From contig JAWWNJ010000025.1 in assembly GCA_037176885.1 (NCBI GenBank), positions 2,046,001-2,110,000 on the forward strand: a stretch of 64,000 nt of DNA, given 5' to 3'. This DNA comes from Favolaschia claudopus. Lineage: Eukaryota; Basidiomycota; Agaricomycetes; Agaricales; Mycenaceae. Under the pieces are notes generated by a model. That model was not told the origin of the DNA, did no database searches, and saw only the letters and a program-made list of their open reading frames with translations. Below are positions 41,887 to 54,777 of this stretch, in pieces. How positions within the stretch are numbered: position 1 is the first letter of the stretch; each line of letters begins with the position of its first letter. The position numbers were made by a program, and so were the translations under genes.

Positions 41887-44800
41887 ATGTCCCGCCGCGT
41901 TACCGTTGAAACTATCGAAGAGATTAGAGAACCTCGGGGCGCAGCTCCGCTACTTTATTCACCACACGTTCTCCTGCACGCACATGAACTTGACACACCA
42001 ACACCTCTCCCACTGGAAGTATATGAACCGAACCAGCAGATTTTCGACGCTTCCGGCTCTTTGCAGAGTCCCATCACCCGTAAGTGACTAATGTGCGTAC
42101 AATTCATGGTTAATTACAAACTTCATTCTCAGATACGCCCAACGAGTCGACTCCCTGGCTCGGCGAAACGGGAACTTTGAATGAAGGACGTTATGCGAAT
42201 GGAATTGATTCAAACGAGGATATGCCACTTTCGCATAACGTCGAAAGCGTGGCCGTCTCTTCTCCTGTGTCGATGCCTCCAAACAACGTCCTGGAATTCT
42301 CAACGTCGTATCCCAGAAACCGTGAGTTCATGTTCATACGACGACTTATGATTTTCACGGTAATTGATCCAGAGGGACAAGCTTTGTCCAGTAAAGCACT
42401 GGGAAAACGACGCGTAAGGGAAGAGGATGACCAAGGTATAATGAAGGTTTCCTATTCAACGTGCTCCACGACATCGACCATTTACAGGGCCCGTCTTTCA
42501 TCGTTACGTTAAACCAAGAATCGATGTTGGAAAGGAGGGAGAAGGTAATTGCAAAGACCGAAATGAAATGTAGGTCTACTGCTCATGTTTTCTGTAGCAG
42601 AACGTCGCTCGTTCTGTATCTCGCCTTCGCTTCCGGTGACCTTGACGGCACCTACAGCCAGTGAACGCTCCTCTCTCATATCCACTGTGTTGGCGATATC
42701 CCACACAAGACCACCGTTAGAGAGAGGAGCGTTCGATGACAGCGTATGTTCTTCTATGTACAACGAATGTTCAACGAAAAGTTCATCGTCGAAGCCTCAG
42801 TCTGATCTTCGTAACCAATACATGCAAACCACACAACACATTACTAATTGCAATAATATTCAAACTTCAGGCCGAAGAAATCAGCAGAGTAACGTATCCT
42901 TACATGAATCGCATAATAGTGCATCCTGTGTAATGCCGATGATACTCCAAGACACTCCATCGGGAAGTGTCCAGGATGGTATCACCTTTTTAACAACCTA
43001 TATGCTCAACAGAACGTTTGAGTGCTTAAAGATCCAAAGTGCTCGTTCAGCTGTCCCGCCCGGTACTATTGCTTTGACATGTTCTGACGTTTCTTCCTTT
43101 GTATCTCAGTTCCGTTTCCTTACTGCCCAGCGACTTGCGGAAATAGCGAACCTTCATGGGCTGGCCTCTTCCACGCGTAGATCCGCATTGCATTTAATCG
43201 TTTCTCGTCACTCATGCACATCTCAATGTCCGGGTTCTACTTCTCACATCATTGTGAAAAAATTGATACGTTCACGTTCTGTTGAACAGTATCCTTCGTC
43301 GCAAACGGACCAATATCAACTGGTCAGTGATAATGCACCATGCGATGACGCCCCAGGTACCATATCGACGTTCACGTTAAATCATCGCTTCGAGTTTGTA
43401 GCTATTGGTGATTCAGAAACCATGAAAGAAAGATATGGGTCTGCCAGCGGTCACTTGATTTGTTCTTCTGCCAGCGTTAGCGCATTTACCAGGAACTTCT
43501 TGTACTTGTCGATCACACAACTAATAAATATTGCTCGTTCGCACTCTGTGCCCGCGACCATAGGCAAACCTGCTTTAATCGAGTCGTTATTGAAGCATGA
43601 ATGCGTAGACAGGTGCTCTTCTCTATCCCTCGTGTTTGTTCGCTTATTATATCCACGTAAAGGCCCATTCCTTGCCAGGATGATAACGGGATCGAGAGAA
43701 GGCATCAAAGACAATACTGGTGTTGGCTGTACTGTAGAGCAGTTGAATGTCCTTCCTATCTTATTGAACAACGAAATTCAGGTAGACACTGACGACGGCA
43801 GTCGCTACATAAGTACGTATCTTCTTAATACAGCATACAACTTCGTTGAGATTATCACTAAACTTACCCTTGAGACACTTCACCCCAAAGACATGGGAAT
43901 CAAGTTCTTGGCTGCCCATACAAATAATGTTTCTGCTTTTATATCCATGTACGATCACTTAACGGTCAAGCAACTTACCGCAATATGTTTGGCTCATGGT
44001 CTTCGTCCATCAAAGATGAAGGCTACACTTATGGAGACATTACTAGGTCACAATTGCACTACATCGTGCCCCGGACAGTTGTCTACGTTCCTATTCGAAC
44101 GTACCCGGAAGGATCGAGATCGCATAGTGCCTGTGAAAACCATAGACAGTGTTCAGGCCGCCGAGTTGAGGCGGAGAAAGGCATATGTGGAAAAAAAGTC
44201 CATCCCAGCCCTGCACGATGTGTCCCATACCAAAGAACGCCTACCTCGTAAAAAGGCGATCACCCAGGCAGTTGACGTAGCGCATGCTTCTTTCCCATAC
44301 ATGTGTAACTTGGAACGCCAACAGACGATTGCCAGGACTTGGCAGACAGAGATGAATCCTATGCTCTGGATCCCTAGACCTTGTGCGGTGTGTGGAAGGA
44401 GAACAAAACAGAACTTGTTATCCGAATGTAACCCTCTCAGGTACGACCTTACTTTACTTAGAAATCCCTCCTTACCTGTCGAGACGCTTCCCACAACCTA
44501 CAATCTCGAGGCGTACGATGGCGCAATTCTCTGCCCGCTGGCTCTGAAGGACAAATCCAAGAAATCGGTGTTTGAGATCTGTTCTTCGTGCAAATCGTCA
44601 TTGGAAGCTAAAGAACAGCCTGTGGACTCGTTGGCCAATTTTCATTACTTCGGCAAAGACGAGTTACCGTTGGACGTTAGAGAAGCCTTTGAGCAATCGA
44701 CGGTATATGACATTATGATGACAGCCCATTCTCGATGCACCAGGATTACACACCTTTTCAGTGATAAAGGAAACAGCGAGCCTTCAGATGAAGTTAAAGC

Positions 44801-47800
44801 TACTTCACAAAGGTATTCCACTGGAAACATCGCCGTATTTACCCAAGACATAGCAACATTACGGTCAGTATTGCCCCCTCCGAAAGAAGAGATCCACGAG
44901 GCTATGTGTGCACTGTTCATCGGGCCGTCCACGGTTCCCGCAAGGGAAAATATCAAAACTCTGCGTCCCATACTGGTATCAAAGAGAAGAGTAGAACGAA
45001 TGTTACATTTTTTACTGAGCAAAAATGCATTTTACGTAAATTCGGATTTACAGTTTAGTGCAAGAAACCTGTCGTCTATCTTTGAAGGAGATGGTGATGA
45101 AGCAATTCCGGACCATGTAGGTTTGTGTTGTTTACCGGACGCCGCCCTCGAAGATAATGGATATGCGGATAGAGGTTATTCTAAGAACGATTTGAACCGT
45201 AATGTGCGTGCAGAAGGTGAGACCATCATGGAAGCCGTAGGATATGTGGCAGGAGAGAAAACGCCGAGTAACTTACGAGACATGAAAGCTTCAGCAGTTG
45301 CATGGTGCCTAGATCGTAACAATTTTATTCAAATGAAGTCAGGATCAAAATTTTTGAACGACAGAGATCCCGGTTTTCTGACATTCAATTTTCCACACTT
45401 GGATCCTTGGGGCATTGGCGGATTTCACGAACCAAACCGTACCGAAAAGCAACAGATATCGTTCCAGAGACAGGTTAGGAACCTGTTGCTTCAGGACGAC
45501 GGTTCCTTTCAAAAAGATCCTAATTTCGCATATGTTTGTTGGAATATAATTCAGAAGGCTGAAGTCAATAAGCAAGTCAACTTCCGAACTTCAGCCAAGA
45601 CTCAAACCAACATCGTGTCTGAAATCGAGGAAATGGCCCCTGTATTAACTGATATGATTCGGAAGTGGGAACTGAATCCGAATGCGAAACCGTCCAATAA
45701 AGCAGAGAAGAAGGCTACTAGGACCCTAGCGAAATTGAAAGTGCTAGCGAAGGATCTGAAAGGCAGTATGGGATATAAGCAGTGTCGGAGAAACGAGATC
45801 AGGGGCTTGATCAAGAAAATGAGTACTCCTGCGTTGTTTATCACTTTGAACCCAGCAGACATTGCAGATCCGCTTCTGGGTGCGGTAGCGGGACTGGAGC
45901 CCGAAACATGGAAAAATATGAATGCCTTCCAACGCAAGGTCTTTGTGGCACGAAATCCAGGACCGGCTGCAGTTTTTTTTGATGCAGTTATACAAGCTTT
46001 CATTCGCATAATACTGAAATATGATCAATCTGCTATATCAGAGTCACAGAACGGTCTGTTTGGACGATGCAGTGCCTATTACGCTGTAGTCGAAGCGCAA
46101 GGTAGAGGAACCTTGCACTGTCATATGCTTGTCTGGATCGAAGGTAATCCCTCCCCTCAGGAGTTACGTGATCGAATGAGAGAGGACCCAGCTTTTCAAG
46201 GGCGAATGTTCGAATGGCTAGAGTCAATTATTCAGTGCGAGCTTCCAAGCACATCCGAAGTAGTCTTAGAGATCGACGGGCCATTAAAACCACCGGAAAG
46301 AATAATGAGCATAGATCCTCGATTGCACAAAGAACCTCATGTGCATACTATGAGTGAGGAAGAGTTCGAAAACGCGATGAGAGCCACCGTTGAAGAGCTA
46401 GTCATTCAGAGTAATTGGCATGCCCACAAGGAAACTTGCTGGAAATATTTGAAGCCCGGAGAGCCTAGAAATGATAATACCTGCCGAATGCGAATTACCG
46501 GCGAAGTTAACCCCTTGACTCACCTTGACCCTGACACGGAGTCCATCATACTTCGGAGACTACACCCAAGGATCAATAATTATAACCAACTGGTAATGTT
46601 TTTAATGCGCTGCAACATGGACATTAAATATGTAGGATCAGGAGAAGCAGCGAAAGCTCTGGTCTACTATGTAACAGATTACATCACGAAGGCACCACTT
46701 GCAACTCATGTGGGGTTATCAGCCGTCGAATACGCTATCAAGAAAAACAACGAAAAGTTTCCAATTCCTACCACAGTCGAGACAGTGAACAAAAGCCTTT
46801 TTACGAAAACTGTAATGGCTCTGATGTCTAAACAGGAATTATCGCATCAGCAAGTAATGAGTTACCTCATTGGAGGCGGCGATTTCTACTCTAGTCACAC
46901 ATTTAAGCCTTTCAGATGGGGAGACATCGACCGTTTTATTGACAGGCAAGAGAAAGAAAATGTTTCGCATAGTTCTGTTTCAACGGAGAACGAGAACAAT
47001 GCCAATATTGAGGCTGGATTGCAACCAGACGACGAACTTGGTGGCAAGTCTACGGCAGAACCAGATGACTCCGATGATGAAAACGAAGAAATTAACGAAC
47101 AAGAAGAAGTTACACTCATTGTATCCGACAACTATGTCGGTATATCATCACACTCACTGGACTATCCCTTCCGTAGTGCAGATCCTGAATTCGAGTCTTT
47201 GAGTTTATGGGAACACGAGGAATGGGTTACCAAGGTTTCAACAGCATCAGAGGAGAAACGTCTCGAAAGAGCAGAATTGGCAGAAGTTCGCAGAGTGTCC
47301 GATGAACATTCCCGAAATCAACACGCCTCACGTGGCCGGCAGGCGGAATTAAGAGGACAAATGAACGCGAACCATCCACAATCGCAGACTCATGTAGCCA
47401 GATTTCGAAGGACTCCCCTGGTCAACGTTGTATTGGGTGAAACTATCGCGCGACCCGACCGTGGATCTAAAGAGAGAGAGAAATGGGCCAGGGCTATGTT
47501 GATTTTCTTTAAACCTTGGCGTAGTATCAAAGATCTGCTAAACCAAGGAGAAACATGGTCCGATGCCTTTGAACGGACACAATTTTCCACTTACGCTCAA
47601 CAAGTGATGCGAAATATGTCGGTAGAAAACGAATGCAAGGATGCTAGAGATGCCCATGACTCACTGCGACGAGCGGGGAAGGCTCGTTCTATGCTGCCAG
47701 GTAAAGACGTACCCGTATCATGTACCGACGTGGAGTCATTTGCAGCTGCACTCGAATCCGATACCAGCCTGGACGACGGTATCCCTGATGAACAGGATTT

Positions 47801-49844
47801 GACCGAAGAAAATTCGACAGAAGTACATGATCCCGTCTTTCTGAAACGTAGGGAAGTAAGAAATAGGATGATGGAAAGAGAAGTCACAATGGCAATGGAA
47901 AGAACCAACCTGTGGAAACTTCGACATCAGGCGCCGTCCACGACGGCTGTACCGAGTGAAGAAGAGCACACTTACCTCACCACAACAACAGTCAAAGCAA
48001 CAATCGCCGAAGAAGCAAAGCACATGAAATCTTTAGCAAAGGACAAACGTCCTCTCATGAAGGAGCCTAAAGGTCAGCCACCTCCGAAAAAACAACGTAC
48101 AAAAGGCCCAGAAGCCATCGATCCCAAGACTCAATTCAATCATTTAAGATATGAGGAACATGTTATTCATGGACGAAGCAGAGACATCGATACTGTGACG
48201 CCCGAAAGACATCTTAATGATATCATTCACGAACTTGGCATTGTGAACAATGAAGAGCAACTAAGGGCTTTACGCATTATTGCTGAACATTTTATGTTTG
48301 GCCTTGAAGAGCAATTACTATTGTATATATCTGGTGTTGGAGGAGCGGGTAAAAGCTTCGTCATTAAAGCAGTTGTAGAATTTTTTCGACGATGTGGAGT
48401 TTCGGAAAAAATGATGCTAAGCGCTCCAACTGGATGCGCCGCAGTTCTCATTGACGGATTTACCATACATGCTTTAACATTCCTACCAAAGAAACAGAAG
48501 GAAAGAAGCGGTTCCAAAACGCAAGAACTCACAAAGATCTGGAAGGATATCAAGTACTTGGTAGTCGATGAGATTTCCATGGTGTCTGCTGAACTATTGG
48601 CCCATATTTGTGAAAGATTGAACGAAGCCAGGGCAGAGAAAACGTTTGGGACGGAGAAGATATTTGGAGGCATCAATGTCATAGTGTTAGGGGACATAGG
48701 ACAGCTGAGGCCCGTCCGAGCGAAATCCTTGTTTGCCAACGACCTGGTGTCTCAAATTACACCAAACGTCAAGGAAACGTGTGACGGAATCAATGCCCTA
48801 TATGGCGCCTGGATTTGGCGGGAATTTCGTAAAGTAGTAATCCTGCGGAAAAATTTCAGAGCGCAGTTAGACCCCGAATACACTAATCTGTTAGCGCGCA
48901 TACGATTGGGACTGTCATGGGACGGAATACACGCCATGAGTACTATACAAGCTGGATGTGGAAATAATTACTCCGAAGGCGATTTTAGAACTTTGCAGAG
49001 CCGTCAAATTCAAGGACTATGTCGCGAGGAACAACAACGATTCGAGACTGCGCCAATCATCTGCTGTACAAAGGTGGTACGGGATTTGATTAACCGTGAA
49101 CTTACCTTGAATCATGCTCGTAAAGTTAAAAAAGCGATCCACGACTACCATTCCCGAGACACTTTCATAGGACTTCCATTGAATGAAACTTTACAAAAGC
49201 GTTTATGGCAAATGAGAAGTTCAGACACTAAAGATTCCATTGGGAGGCTGCCTCTAAGCATTGGTATGAAGGTAATGGTGACAGAGAACGTCGCACTGAA
49301 AGCTGGGGTAGTTAACGGAGCAGAAGGTATTCTGCGACAACTGCATTACTCTATAGATGAAAAAAAAAGAAGATACGTCGACTGTGCTTACGTCGAGATT
49401 CCGGGATCAAATGTAAATTTACATTCACTAGGACCAGACATAGTTCCGATTGTACCAGTGCCAGCCTTCTTCGACTACGTTGCGGACGATGAGCGAAAAT
49501 TCCCAATAACACGATTACAGCTCCCTTTACTTCCGGCTTATGCGTATACAGACTACAAAGCTCAAGGAAAATCGCTCAAATCCGTCATCGTGGATTTGAA
49601 TGGAGCAGGATCTTTACAAAGCCTATACGTAATGATTTCGCGAGCCACATCCTTACAGTCAATTGCAGTGTTGAGAAATTTCAAGTCCAAGACACTGTAC
49701 AGTAGACTTGGAGAGGAATTCCGGGACGAATTCACTCGTCTCGAGCTTTTGGACTGGAAAACAAAAATAGATTTCAATCGAGTGCACCGCTCGCAACCGC
49801 CTATGCCAGACATAACCGATCAATTAGATCTAGACTTATATTGA
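41887..49844 (+). CDS. Helitron replicase-helicase (Rep/Hel)
   Basis: Exons 41887-42079, 42133-42321, 42373-42435, 42488-42544 and 42598-49844 join in phase to 2,582 aa. Four canonical introns of 50-53 bases precede one 7.2-kb exon. Around residues 294-660 there are three related modules, each a SAP-like helix pair (such as LTVKQLTAICLAHGL) closed by a HxCxxxC knuckle. The Helitron-like N domain follows (TPALFITLNPADIADPL). The HUH nuclease motif is TLHCHMLVWIEG near residue 1340, and the two catalytic tyrosines are in YYVTDYITK near 1523. A PIF1-type helicase ends the protein: Walker A GVGGAGKSF near 2080, Walker B VVDEISMV near 2156, and AQGKSLKSV with YVMISRATS near the end. It nicks and transfers one strand for rolling-circle transposition. 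No stop or shift was seen, so it could still be active. Confidence 0.95.
41887..49844 (+). mobile_element. autonomous Helitron, ends not located
   Basis: The element must extend beyond the coding region on both sides. Expected ends are 5' TC and 3' CTRR with a preceding hairpin, between an A and a T. I could not fix either one by eye. Confidence 0.8.
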
Positions 49845-50043
49845 CGGATCTGCGCTGTCAAAAGTTGAAGCTCTTTTGGATAGTTTTGGATTTGGCAGGA
49901 TTTGGCGTTATGAATTGAGAAAATTAAAAATGTCTCATAGATGACACCCGTGTGGTTGCCCATTGCACATTATTGAACGCTACTTGAAAATTTCAAGGCG
50001 TATTTGCGTAATACTAATAGTCAACAAAATCGTCTGTCTGCCG

Positions 50044-50081
50044 AGCTGTGGCTATGGTGATTGGCTTGAGCTTGCCTCTCA
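50044..50081 (+). repeat. 38-base dispersed repeat, copy D
   Basis: Begins CTGTGGCTATGGTG and ends GCCTCTCACG. It lies about 200 bases after the stop of the Helitron protein. With copy C it brackets the F-box gene and the Helitron in direct orientation. Confidence 0.7.
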
Positions 50082-50139
50082 CGCTCGCCGCATCAGCAGC
50101 CTCAATGGTTCCTATTTAAAGATTCGGAGACCGGTGTGT

Positions 50140-51296
50140 ATGGATACAACTATTCGATATGCCATTTACAATCTCGGTGATATAACGGCCATATGGGTAT
50201 AGATCTATACCTTATTTGAGATGTCTAATTCGGGATTTACTTTTATTTTAGGACGACATTGGCCAATTTTCGGGCTCTTTTATTCTATGTTTTTTGGCCG
50301 ACCATTGGCTGACTTGGGGACCCTGACTAACTCTATCAACAACGGACTTCATATGTAGTGACCGGGCTTGGAGGGTTTTGTTAACGGTTGCCGATCCTCG
50401 ATCCAGTGTTCGGCGTACCTTAATGCGGACCATTGTTCAAGCACCGTTGAGAGGGATTTATGATAGTGTAGTTAGATCATTGGGAACAAATTTTGTCCAT
50501 ACATACATCATCTGGCTGTCCTTAATTGGCACCACGTCAGTAATACGTACGTCTTGCTTTCCCCTTTGTACTTGGTGTGGGCTTTATAACCTAAGCAAAT
50601 GTCTTGATTTAACCCGCCTCAACCAAGACCAGTAATGAGCAATCCACCAGATCATATCCTCTATAGTTGGGTATGGACAAAGAAATCGACTGCCGCTAGT
50701 GTTTCAAAGCGGACTTATACCTGTTAATCAAAGACGAGAAGCCTATGTGGGAAGTTAGCCTCAAGGTATGTATAGAGAGAAATATATTCTTGTCGTTCAC
50801 TGAAGTTTGTCGCAACAGAGGCTACAAAGGTGTATTGACCTACAAGCCCCCAATTGTGCTATCCTTTGGGCTCATACATCTTTACCGACCAGCCGTGAAG
50901 AAGTCGAGAATTCTCTCTGCCTCCTGCACGTCGATAACCTCATCAAGGAGGACGGAATCCTTGAGATCTCCAATGTGTGGGAGGAAATGAGGAAGGTCAC
51001 TGATATATAACTTCCTGTATCTAAATTAATCGTGGGTCCAGATCGAGACTTTGGGACAGCTGTATGACCGGAGGCCACAACATGTAGCATGGTATTTCGA
51101 GTTAATCGCAGTTGTGGGCGGGGACGGTCTGCCCGTCAACAAAACAATTAGCAAAATTCTGGGTCATCAAGTTTTGGGCGACGTTTTGTTAACCACGACC
51201 ACACCAAACCACTTACTTGCGACAACATTAAATGCTATCGACCTCGCGAAGAATTTGTGGTATTACCTTGCTTCCGTGTTGACCCGTCTCAAATAG
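50140..51296 (+). CDS. multi-exon hypothetical protein
   Basis: Likely exons are 50140-50199 (MDTTIRYAIYNLGDITAIW), a segment from about 50253 (DDIGQFSGSFILCFLADHWL), 50818-50993 (LQRCIDLQAPNCAILWAHTS, then HVDNLIKEDGILEISNVWEE) and 51042-51296 (AWYFELIAVVGGDGLPVNK, ending YYLASVLTRLK). Splice signals GTATAG...TTTTAG, GTCACT...TCCAG are usable, but the middle (50400-50810) has frame clashes. Helical, alpha-rich composition; no family recognised. It could be a live gene with unrecognised introns or a decayed one. Confidence 0.4.
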
Positions 51297-51433
51297 CAAG
51301 GCAGAGAACTTTGGAACGAGTTTTGATGAATAGTATATGAATTTAGAAAATGGTCTGTGCAATAGGAAATACCCGTTCCTCTTTCCTGCAATCTCTCAGA
51401 TACTTCCAAATATAAGGCCGGGACCGTGCACAA

Positions 51434-52500
51434 CTACGTCCGGGTCTCTTTGATCAGACTATTCAAGAAATTTCTTATCAGCAAACGAATACGATCAGAT
51501 TTTGGTAAAATTGAACACACCGGATCAACTCTCTGCGCTTCAACGAGGAGTAGTACATGCTCAATCTTGAGATGAACTTGTACAGGGAAATTGCCACCGG
51601 CCCGAGGCGTCCTTGTAACAATGTCAAAGCTAACGCAGACATCAACAAAGTCGCCAAGATCGATATTCAGAGGATTGATAGGAACGAAAAGTCCATCCCC
51701 CATGTCATGTTCGTCGGATATGAACATCCCAGCGTTCACTTTTCTGTTACCCTCCAATTTTCGCCTATCGATCTGGTCTCCATCATAGGATCATCTTCAG
51801 GCTTCAGTTTCGATACTTTGTCTCGATTTTTGGCGGTTATCTAATCATGCCCATCCATGTCAGATCACAACAGAATTACTGAACAAGCGACTTACCTTGG
51901 TGAAAACTCTCCGTGCAAAGAAAAGGCTATGTTTTGGGAAGGAATGCTCTTCCGGAAGCGGCGAGTTCAAAGACCGGTAGATGAATTTGATAATATTTGA
52001 AACGGCGCTGACATATTGGGCGAACTCTGCATCGTAACGTCCTGCCCCACTTAAGGTAATGTGTTGCAGAGCAGTAGAAGGAGTCGATCCTCTGCAAAAT
52101 TCATGTTGGAGCAGTTATTGACCTGACTATTGACGCACCGTGACCAGTTCCCGAGAGGACGTAAATTAACACTGTCCACGAAGCCTTGAATTCGCACGCC
52201 AACAGGGAACACACTGGCTGGAATATTTCGGTAAACGGGAGGATGGACGTATTGAAGTAATAGTGTTCGTGTTGTGTCTGTCACCCACAGGATTCGGACC
52301 AATGAACGCCCAAGACAAGAGGCCCTGATAGGTGCGTGGAACATATTGACTACTCAACACAATGGCACCGTCGTTAGGAATGCCGAGTACTTTGGGGAAT
52401 CGGTAACGCTCTGGCCAAGAATTAATTGCCCCATTGGCCTTCACTAGCTGTGTTAAGTCGTCGTTACAATGAAATCAGTAGCGTGGAGAACTGGGAAGCA
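51434..52500 (-). CDS. hypothetical protein, fungal family of unknown role
   Basis: Read right to left: a segment near 52440-52060 (frame of WGNWSRCVNS-type exon pieces, uncertain), then ITLSGAGRYDAEFAQYVSAV and SLFFARRVFTK (52070-51897) ending at GTAAGT. A last exon of about 100 residues follows: KVNAGMFISDEHDMGDGLFV, GDFVDVCVSFDIVTR, VQVHLKIEHVLLLVEA (51757-51434). The GDFVDV...VHLKIEHVLLL ending resembles a family of short mushroom proteins I have seen without an assigned function. The ends, especially the 5' end, are uncertain. Confidence 0.5.
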
Positions 52501-52737
52501 TATACGACTAACTTTCAACGTTAGAAGCCATGTATAACCGAAGGCTTAAATTTCGATGCACACTACTTAATAGACGGGACTTTGGGGCAGGAAACGGAGA
52601 CGGCGACGATTACATCGTCCCGATTACCTAACTTCCTGCGACGTACTTTTCTAGATAAAGATGAGTACGAAATGAATTTCGCCGTTTTAGCGGAATCGGA
52701 GATTTATTCAAGCCGGTACATACAATGCACAGTTTAC

Positions 52738-53058
52738 TTAGTTCCAAAAGTGACGCGGATAATCTTGAGACATAACTCCCGACGCCATCGGACAAGTAAA
52801 GCCTTTGAACGGGACCGTTAAGTCATATCCCAAGTAGGACAAGTTTGCCCTTTCTACCGCAAGGTGAAGAATGAATGTCAGCAAACCATTGTCAAATACG
52901 GTGCCGATCACGGGAGTCGAGCAGGATGCAAAGGTTTCTGCAATGGAAGGGGCCAATAATTTGTCGAAATAGCCGATGGCAATCGCAGTATAATCATTTA
53001 TCGAACCGTCAGCAGTGCTTATCCAGTGACACAAATGAAGCTTGAACCTTGGTTTCAT
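52738..53058 (-). CDS. small unknown protein, P-x-K-G family member 1
   Basis: 106-residue frame from the ATG at 53058 (MKPRFKLHLCHWISTADGS). The C-terminal block LSYLGYDLTVPFKGFTCPM aligns with blocks ending LVPELAMPWKGNILVF (62.8 kb) and LFGKLPIKWKGNVLVL (61.0 kb). It may be only the last exon or the whole gene. Function unknown. Confidence 0.4.
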   Translation of the reverse strand: MKPRFKLHLCHWISTADGSINDYTAIAIGYFDKLLAPSIAETFASCSTPVIGTVFDNGLLTFILHLAVERANLSYLGYDLTVPFKGFTCPMASGVMSQDYPRHFWN

Positions 53059-53161
53059 TAGATATCAGCCTATAGCCGGCAAAGGAACTCATTAGCAATC
53101 CAAGTGCGACATATATAAGGACGAAAACAACACCAGTGTCATTTGCCGAACTAGGTTCAAT

Positions 53162-54777
53162 ATGCATCGTCCACGAGGTACAAAACGTCCCGGTCAGGGA
53201 ACAGGCAATGAAGATCCCGCAAAGAGAATCAGGTGGGTCACCTTGAATTCACGGGCAGAAACATTATTGAGTATCGTTAGAAACCGTAGCAGGAAATGAA
53301 GACGACTTCGACTGTGCCTTAACTGTGTACGGTTTTGCGACTTTAACAACCTGCGTGACTAAAATTGCTGAAGTAATACGGACTTGGACGGAACAATCAA
53401 TCCGAACAACATTGTGAATCAATCGAACAATGCGACCAACAACGATGAATTCAAAGGTTTGTTGGGCCCATCGTAGGACGAGAGAGAACGAATTGACATT
53501 TTTGCCACAGGAGTAACGAATTCGATCAGAATTCTATGAACCTTCTCTTGCATCCCACTCCGAGTCCGCTGAGTGAGATATCAAACTCTACGGATAGTCA
53601 GCCCGAGCCGACGGCAATGACGGAGGTGAATCTTTCGTTCACACTTCACATGCAACTATCAACTGTCGCCAGGCTGATGCAACAGTTACCCAAAGAAATG
53701 GTGCTGGTACTAATGCACCAGTATGGTCAACGACGATTCGACAGTTCAAAGGTCAGCATATGTTTATTGATTTTTCATCTTCGTCATCGATCTACATAGC
53801 GGAGTCCACGGAACAGCGAGCCCTGCACCAACGGAGGATTCGTCGTCCATAAGTGTCTCCGTGGAAGACAACGATAACGCAACAGAGCCATCTCCGAGTC
53901 ACAAAGAACTACAAGGAACCGCGCTTTCTCAGGGAAGTCAAGTGAACTGTTCGACGGTTATAGACTATCCTCTCAAAGACCTACATGTTGCGAAAGAACG
54001 GGTTAAGGGTTGGGATGTTGCATTTGAAAGGTTCAACCCTTGGTATTTTTAACTGCAAACCTTGCCATTTTACTAACTCTCCGTCTCTAGACGGTTGCGC
54101 GGAATTATGACCTTTCGGGACAAAGGGCTCGGTGTATATCCTTTGGACAAAAATTGATGTTCAAACGGACTGGGTATACCTACATCTTTCAACGACGCCT
54201 CTAATATTCTTTGCGAGAAGGGGACCTCAAAGCCTTTGACACTGTGGGTGGTAGGAGAGGTAACCACGCAGTTCTGGTTTGACGACAGAGGCGTTCCTGC
54301 CAAACGTGTGGCCATATCCATTCAGCCTTTATCGTCGGAAATTCATCTGCTGGGTAAACGCCTTCTCCACGGAACCGCCATGCCCAGAAATTCCTGTGAG
54401 GTTTACTTCTATAGTGTTGAACAATCAATCATTGTGGATAGCTTTGGTTGCAGACAGTTTTGGCCCGGACCAAATCCGGGCAACACGCTGGATGACACGT
54501 CGCGGTCAGCGAGGCCAAGAGTCCACAATCGCAGAGTTTGAACATTTCTACAACGGCACAATCGCATCTGAAAGACAAGTCCTTGATGGAGAAGTTAAAT
54601 GTGGAGCAAATCACAGAGCACGACATTGTTCTCTTGGAAACACAAATTGCACGATACAATGCGGAATCTGCTTCTGAGTCCAAAGCACGAAAAAGAGTAA
54701 TGATTAAAATGGCAGACCTTTTTCGACTTGCTTGGGCTTTATCTCTTGAAGAAATCAACAGGTATAACACGATTTGA
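53162..54777 (+). CDS. multi-exon hypothetical gene, partly broken
   Basis: Exon-like pieces in order: 53162-53232 (MHRPRGTKRPGQGTGNEDPA, a basic start followed by GTGGGT), 53280-53420 (ETVAGNEDDFDCALTVYGFA), 53536-53750 (TAMTEVNLSFTLHMQLSTVA), 53799-54051 (ATEPSPSHKELQGTALSQ, ending ERFNPWYF), 54236-54540 (TTQFWFDDRGVPAKRVAISI, CEVYFYSVEQSIIVDSF) and 54538-54777 (HLKDKSLMEKLNVEQITEH). The first junction does not keep phase, so this may be a pseudogene or I have the wrong sites. No domain recognised. Confidence 0.35.

Noticed and set aside
50044..50081. Reading copy D of the 38-base repeat as a short signal peptide (MVIGLSLPLTLAASAAS)
   Set aside because: The same repeat in copy C hits a stop after a few codons, and other copies do not preserve the frame, so coding is not its function.
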